Source: Endozoicomonadaceae bacterium | Lineage (GTDB): Bacteria > Pseudomonadota > Gammaproteobacteria > Pseudomonadales > Endozoicomonadaceae | NCBI GenBank assembly: GCA_015163815.1 | Contig: JAAOIJ010000042.1 | Span: forward strand, 1 to 11,540 | Length of the DNA: 11,540 nucleotides | Reading direction: 5' to 3' | Shown: piece by piece, positions 7,673 to 11,540 of the stretch | How the letters are laid out: each line of letters opens with the position of its first letter | Position numbering within the stretch: the first letter of the stretch is position 1 | The notes under the pieces: model-generated | Database searches by the model: none | What the model was told of the DNA's origin: nothing | What the model saw: only the letters and a program-made list of their open reading frames with translations | Translations under genes and position numbers: made by a program

Positions 7673-9627
7673 ATTTGAGGGCTTAGTATTTTAGTTTGCA
7701 TGATTTTAGGATGACGTTTTCTGCCCCAAACGCATAATAAGGCGCCGAGTGCCATTAAAATTGCACCTAGCCAAATCCAGCGAATAAAAGGTTTGACTTG
7801 GAATCGTATTGTCCAGTTATGATCCTCTAAAGGTTCTCCTAAGGCTATGTATAAATCTCTAAAAAATCCAGGATCAATGGCTATTTCTGTTGTAATATCG
7901 GTTTGCGTTAAATATTGTCTTTTTTCAGGATACAGTGTTGCGACTTGATGTTTATTTTTAAAAATAGTAACTTTAGCTTGATGTGATTGATAGTTAGGGC
8001 CTTTTACACGAGACACCCCGTCAAATCTGAACTGATAGTCACCTAAAGTTGTGATCATACCAGGTAATACTTTTACTTCATTTTCTTGATTGAGAGCGGT
8101 TGTTAATGCAGCACCACAAATAGCCATCACTAATCCAAGATGTGCACAATGCATTCCCCAGTAATTTAGGCGAATACGATATAATCCTTTTTTATCGGCT
8201 TTTTTAAAGCGATAGGTTATATCCTGTATGGTAGCGGCTACAACCCAGCTACATCCTGTTAACGCCAAAAATAAAGTGGGTGTTAAATGATCTAAAAATA
8301 GAATACAAGCGATGGCAGCTAAAAGAGTTGCAATGGGGATCATGCTTTTCCATTGCGATAATAAAGCAGGTAACGCTGTTTTTTGCCAGCGCATTGATAA
8401 TCCTGTGCCTAAAACCCATAATGTAAGTATCGTTAAAGGGGTAAATAGCGTATTAAAATACGGCGGTCCTACTGAGAAGTCACCCCAGTCTAATGAAGAC
8501 ATAATTAAAGGAAATAGGGTTCCTAGTAAAACAATAAAGCAAGCAGTTCCTAATAATAAATTATTGATTAATAACATCATTTCAGTTGAAAGCCAGTCAA
8601 ATGGTTTTGGGATAGACAAGCGTGTTGCGCGATAAGCATAGAGAAGAAAGGCTAATCCAATCACTAAGGATAGAAAACATAACAGGTAGGTCCCTCGCTC
8701 TGAATCATTTGCAAAAGTATGTACTGAGCTTAATAAACCAGAACGCACTAAAAAAGTGCCTAATAAGCATAAAGCAAAAGTGCTAATACCTAAAAATAAA
8801 GTCCATTGCGCAAATAATTCTCGCTTTTCTGCGATGGCTAAAGCATGTAGTAGAGCAACGCCTAGTAGCCACGGCATGAAGGAAGCATTTTCAACAGGAT
8901 CCCAAAACCACCAGCCGCCCCAGCCTAATTCATAGTATGCCCACCAACTGCCTAATGCAATGCCTAGTGTTAAAAAGGCCCAGGCAATTAAAGTCCAAGG
9001 TCGAACCCAGCGGCTCCAGTTGGATAGTTTTTCAGGCGCGATTAATAATGCAGTTACAAATGCAAAAGGCACAGAAAAACCGACATAACCAATATATAAA
9101 ATAGGTGGATGAATAATCAGTGCAAAATCTTGTAATAAAGGGATGAGGTCATCTCCATTTTGAGGAGGATAAGGTAAATAACGTAAAAAAGGATTAGAGG
9201 TAGCTAAGGTAAATAAAAGGAAGCCAAAGATAATAAAACCTAAAATTGATAAAACACGGATGAGCATATGTTCTGGTATAGAAGAAGCGTTTAATAGAAC
9301 AGCTAGCATCCAGCCAGCTTGTATTAAGATCCACATTAAGATAGATCCTTCATGTGCACTCCATACTGCGCTGACTTGATACCAAATAGGTAATTGAGTA
9401 TTTGAATGTGCAGCAACATATGCTACTGAAAAATCATTGGTTATAAAAGAAAACGTGAGTAATAAAAACGCAGTTAAAATTAATAAAAAGAGACCCCATG
9501 TGAGAGGGTAAGCGAATTGATACCAAGCTTGACGTTTTAATGTCAGCCCTAAAGGAGGGATGACCAATAATAAGGCAGAAAAGCATAAAGCCAGAATAAG
9601 ACAAAGGTGTCCGAGTTCAGGAATCAT
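7669..9627 (-). CDS. ccmF: Heme lyase subunit CcmF
   Basis: CcmF is the large inner-membrane component of the cytochrome c heme lyase. It takes heme from holo-CcmE and joins it to the CXXCH motif of apocytochrome c. The 652-aa product is of normal length and rich in membrane helices. The WWD motif lies at about 236-245 (GWGGWWFWDPVENASFMPW). Likely heme-ligand histidines are at H173 (IIHPPILYIGY), H261 (ALLHALA) and H303 (SSVHTFAND), with H493/H496 in GMHCAHLGL as the candidate fourth. These positions agree with the conserved histidines of E. coli CcmF as I recall them. A large periplasmic segment near 515-620 precedes the last helix (about 623-640). The ATG overlaps the ccmE stop by four bases and the TGA overlaps the ccmG start. 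Confidence 0.97.
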   Translation of the reverse strand: MIPELGHLCLILALCFSALLLVIPPLGLTLKRQAWYQFAYPLTWGLFLLILTAFLLLTFSFITNDFSVAYVAAHSNTQLPIWYQVSAVWSAHEGSILMWILIQAGWMLAVLLNASSIPEHMLIRVLSILGFIIFGFLLFTLATSNPFLRYLPYPPQNGDDLIPLLQDFALIIHPPILYIGYVGFSVPFAFVTALLIAPEKLSNWSRWVRPWTLIAWAFLTLGIALGSWWAYYELGWGGWWFWDPVENASFMPWLLGVALLHALAIAEKRELFAQWTLFLGISTFALCLLGTFLVRSGLLSSVHTFANDSERGTYLLCFLSLVIGLAFLLYAYRATRLSIPKPFDWLSTEMMLLINNLLLGTACFIVLLGTLFPLIMSSLDWGDFSVGPPYFNTLFTPLTILTLWVLGTGLSMRWQKTALPALLSQWKSMIPIATLLAAIACILFLDHLTPTLFLALTGCSWVVAATIQDITYRFKKADKKGLYRIRLNYWGMHCAHLGLVMAICGAALTTALNQENEVKVLPGMITTLGDYQFRFDGVSRVKGPNYQSHQAKVTIFKNKHQVATLYPEKRQYLTQTDITTEIAIDPGFFRDLYIALGEPLEDHNWTIRFQVKPFIRWIWLGAILMALGALLCVWGRKRHPKIMQTKILSPQI

Positions 9628-10073
9628 AATGCGCTTACTTTTAGTTGTTTGTCGTGTAATTTTTTGATTGCTTGTTCAACTGTTTTTGGCATATAGTCTG
9701 CGCTATGTTTGGCGAGTAGTTTTGTGGCATAAAAAACATGATCTTTGAAGGAGCCATAGGCGATAATGCCTGAGTTTTCTCGAAATAAATCAGGAAAAAC
9801 ACCTGTGTAATCAATCGTTAAGGTGTTTTGTTTGTCGGTAATTTGAAATTGTTTTTTTAAATTATTTGGAGCGCGTTGAATAGAATTTTCAACCACAATG
9901 CCACCTACTTGAATGCTGCCTGTAATAGGAGTCTGTGATGATATCAAGCTGGTTGGTGTATAAAATAAGCTAATTGACTCTTTTAAAGCGATGGCGGCAA
10001 GCAGCGTTGTCAGTGAGACGCCAGTCAAAATTACAAGTATTAAAATCAAGCGTTTACGTCGAATGGGGTTCAT
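9624..10073 (-). CDS. ccmE: Periplasmic heme chaperone CcmE
   Basis: CcmE binds heme covalently through a histidine and carries it from CcmC to CcmF. The 149-aa product has a basic N-terminus (MNPIRRKR) and one membrane anchor at about 9-30. A beta-barrel OB-fold follows, with family patterns GSIQVGGIVVENSIQR and IDYTGVFPDLFRE. The heme-attachment site LLAKHSADYMP has H123 and Y127, the HxxxY type found in proteobacteria, so it is predicted to be functional. The stop overlaps the ccmF start in ATGA and the start overlaps the ccmD stop in the same way. An AGGT within the end of ccmD serves as its ribosome binding site. Confidence 0.96.
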   Translation of the reverse strand: MNPIRRKRLILILVILTGVSLTTLLAAIALKESISLFYTPTSLISSQTPITGSIQVGGIVVENSIQRAPNNLKKQFQITDKQNTLTIDYTGVFPDLFRENSGIIAYGSFKDHVFYATKLLAKHSADYMPKTVEQAIKKLHDKQLKVSAL

Positions 10074-10291
10074 GATTTAACCTGTGAAGCTGGCATAAAG
10101 GTAGGTGGTATCGGTTTTTGTTTTTGAGCGTTTAAATGATATTTTTTTATTTTTTTCATTACTTTTCTTTTCATGTAATGTAAATACCAGCCGTGAAAAA
10201 GCAAGGTGCTGATGGTAATCAATGTGACGCTCCACACATAGATTCCGTGTTTTCCCATGAGTAATAATTCATATCCAGTTTCAAAATACAT
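10070..10291 (-). CDS. ccmD: Heme exporter protein CcmD
   Basis: CcmD is a small membrane protein that stabilises the CcmC-CcmE complex and is needed for release of holo-CcmE. The 73-aa product has the typical plan: a short N-terminus, a MGKHGIYVW motif, one membrane helix at about 16-38 and a cluster of Lys/Arg on the cytoplasmic side (MKRKVMKKIKK). Sequence conservation in this family is low, so identification rests on this plan and on its place between ccmC and ccmE. The ATG at 10291 is kept because AAGAG precedes it and the residues before MGKHG resemble those of other CcmD proteins. It starts 24 bases after ccmC ends. Confidence 0.88.
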   Translation of the reverse strand: MYFETGYELLLMGKHGIYVWSVTLITISTLLFHGWYLHYMKRKVMKKIKKYHLNAQKQKPIPPTFMPASQVKS

Positions 10292-10315
10292 ATCTAACTC
10301 TTGATGCTGATTTAT

Positions 10316-11077
10316 TTAATGCGAAATCGGTGTCATGGTATTTTTAGAGGCTAATACTTTATAAGCCCATGTTGTTTGATATTCTGTTTTTAAAATTTCA
10401 CACTGCATATAATAAAAAAATAAGGATACAGTGATTAAATAAAAGCTGGCTATTGCGCATAGTAAAGGGTGTAACATTTCGGGTGCAATAGATGTACTTG
10501 TTAAGGTAATAGAAGCACCTTGATGCAATGTATTCCACCATTCTACGGAATATTTAATAATGGGTAGATTCACTAATCCTACTATGCCTAATAGTGCGCA
10601 TGCGCGATGTGCAGTCTCTGTATTTTGTATCGTATAACGCAAGATGATTTGTCCTAAATATAGGAAAGCTAAAATAAACATTGAAGTCAGTCTTGCATCC
10701 CAAACCCACCAAGTGCCCCAGGTTGGTTTTCCCCAAATTGCTCCGCTGATCAAGGCTAAAGTACACCAAGAAAAACCAATGATTGCTAGAGATTTTGACG
10801 CTAAAAAGGCTAATTTAATACGCCAAATATAACCCATGGTGCCTGCTATAGCCATCGCCATATAAGTACTGAGTGCTAATGAAGCCACAGGTACATGCAT
10901 AAAAATAATACGATAACTATTGCCTTGTAGATAATCAGGTGCTGTAAAAGCAAGACCCCAAGTGAGTGATATACTGATGCCTAGCAATGAGATATAAAAA
11001 ATCCAAGGATTATACGTTATTGAAAAATAATAAAAATATCTAGGTGAGGACAATTTGTGTAAAAAAGAAAAATTCAT
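10316..11077 (-). CDS. ccmC: Heme handling protein CcmC
   Basis: CcmC is an inner-membrane protein that presents heme to CcmE for covalent attachment. The 253-aa product has six predicted membrane helices. The tryptophan-rich WWD motif is at 120-127 (WGTWWVWD) and two likely axial histidines are H61 (IFMHVPVAS) and H185 (WNTLHQG), close to their places in the E. coli protein. The start at 11077 gives the usual opening (FLHKLSSPRYFY), although the upstream ribosome binding site is weak. It is the first ccm gene in the window. The genes that normally precede it, ccmA and ccmB, are not next to it; a 299-base spacer and a divergent transposase are there instead. The promoter must lie in that spacer, but I could not identify one with good spacing. 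Confidence 0.96.
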   Translation of the reverse strand: MNFSFLHKLSSPRYFYYFSITYNPWIFYISLLGISISLTWGLAFTAPDYLQGNSYRIIFMHVPVASLALSTYMAMAIAGTMGYIWRIKLAFLASKSLAIIGFSWCTLALISGAIWGKPTWGTWWVWDARLTSMFILAFLYLGQIILRYTIQNTETAHRACALLGIVGLVNLPIIKYSVEWWNTLHQGASITLTSTSIAPEMLHPLLCAIASFYLITVSLFFYYMQCEILKTEYQTTWAYKVLASKNTMTPISH

Positions 11078-11376
11078 GATTTGATCAATCTATTGAATAA
11101 ACATATGGATTCATTCGTTCGTTGATAGCATCAGCTCTTGAATTGTACGGTGCTATATACTATGGAAAGCCTTTTTGTATTTTATCCTGAATTTGATTTA
11201 AAAGCTAATGGAAATATGGGTGAGTGATTAATTTTTTTAAAAAATAGTTCTTTCTAGCCTAGTCAGTCGATTCTGAAAAATCAATAAATATGATATAATT
11301 CAATTAATTATATGTTAATTTGTGGTATAATATTTCCCAGTTATTGCTTGTTACTGATATAAAACCTGAGAAAAAA
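11078..11376. other. Gene-free AT-rich spacer between ccmC and transposase
   Basis: No convincing gene lies here on either strand; the longest plus-strand reading from an ATG (11162-11227) is 21 codons and resembles nothing I know. An A/T palindrome occurs at 11231-11245. No remnant of ccmA or ccmB was recognised. The spacer should hold the ccm promoter (minus strand) and the IS boundary, but I could not place either with confidence. Confidence 0.6.
11291..11331 (+). promoter_or_regulatory. Two tandem extended -10 elements before the transposase
   Basis: TGATATAAT at 11291-11299 and TGGTATAAT at 11323-11331 both match the extended -10 form TGnTATAAT on the plus strand. The second lies 45 bases before the transposase ATG. 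Neither has a good -35 box at normal spacing, which an extended -10 can tolerate. AT-rich DNA produces such matches by chance, so this is a moderate call. Confidence 0.45.
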
Positions 11377-11540
11377 ATGAAAGAAAAAGACACACAGACA
11401 CGACAAACAAATTTATTTCAAAATAAATTGAGCAATCAGCTTGATCTCGATCATGAACTCATTCAATTATCTGGAATCATTCCTTGGGCAGTATTTGAAG
11501 AAACATTTGGAGTTTATTATTCAGAAACGAGAGGTCGTCC
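11377..11540 (+). CDS. IS5-type transposase, N-terminal part (runs off window)
   Basis: An ATG at 11377, with GAG seven bases upstream, opens a frame that stays open to the window end (54 codons). The product includes NLFQNKLSNQLDLDHELIQL, then IPWAVFEETFG and YYSETRGRP. This fits the DUF772 N-terminal domain of IS5-type transposases, where a DLF...L...INxxHxLxxLxxxIxW block leads to a GRP motif ahead of the catalytic region. It is of the same general type as the decayed copy at 375-894 but on the opposite strand. Whether the remainder is intact cannot be seen. Confidence 0.85.
   Translation, partial: MKEKDTQTRQTNLFQNKLSNQLDLDHELIQLSGIIPWAVFEETFGVYYSETRGR

Noticed and set aside
8312..8635. 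Plus-strand open frame of 107 codons inside ccmF
   Set aside because: Antisense to a clearly conserved membrane protein gene; the translation has no membrane or domain pattern of its own.
10554..10832. Open frames inside ccmC on both strands (10554-10769 minus, 10644-10832 plus)
   Set aside because: Out-of-frame shadows of the conserved WWD region of ccmC.
1..11540. CRISPR arrays, tRNA or rRNA genes, toxin-antitoxin or defence genes
   Set aside because: No regularly spaced direct repeats, no tRNA-like cloverleaf and no characteristic protein motifs were seen on either strand.

Overview
The window reads as a piece of an AT-rich gammaproteobacterial chromosome. Two features support this: a System I cytochrome c maturation locus with separate ccmH and ccmI genes, and a canonical chromosomal smc. 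Low G+C, several IS remnants and long A/T homopolymers would suit a host-associated or intracellular lineage (Legionellales or Piscirickettsia-like), but nothing here fixes the genus, and that placement is inference.

Layout, left to right. Positions 1-146 are the 3' end of a plus-strand IS5-type transposase. It is followed by two interlocked inverted repeats (142-195) and A/T-rich dyads around a possible IS terminus (228-297). Positions 375-894 are the decayed 3' part of a second IS5-type transposase on the minus strand, with several frame changes and stops. It abuts the stop codon of an unrecognised, probably exported protein (895-2184, minus). A perfect 13-bp hairpin (2292-2322) separates that gene from smc (2322-5825, minus). 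Next comes a tightly packed minus-strand ccm operon, transcribed ccmC-ccmD-ccmE-ccmF-ccmG-ccmH-ccmI (11077 down to 6019). A 299-bp AT-rich spacer then leads to the 5' end of a plus-strand IS5-type transposase that runs off the window (11377-11540).

How the genes work together. CcmC loads heme onto the CcmE chaperone, with CcmD assisting. CcmF, CcmH and CcmI form the ligation machinery that attaches heme to apocytochrome c. CcmG supplies reductant to the CXXC thiols. The metal-ligand and redox motifs expected of CcmC, E, F and G are present, and CcmH keeps its CXXC pair. ccmA and ccmB, the ABC transporter that usually precedes ccmC, are not in the window; an IS and spacer occupy that position. 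smc encodes the condensin ATPase for chromosome organisation and segregation, and has no known functional link to ccm.

I found no convincing new biological system. The points worth a second look are the IS-bounded edges of the block, the missing ccmAB and zipA/ligA neighbours, the orphan exported protein next to an IS breakpoint, the interlocked repeats at 142-195, and small deviations in CcmH and CcmI.
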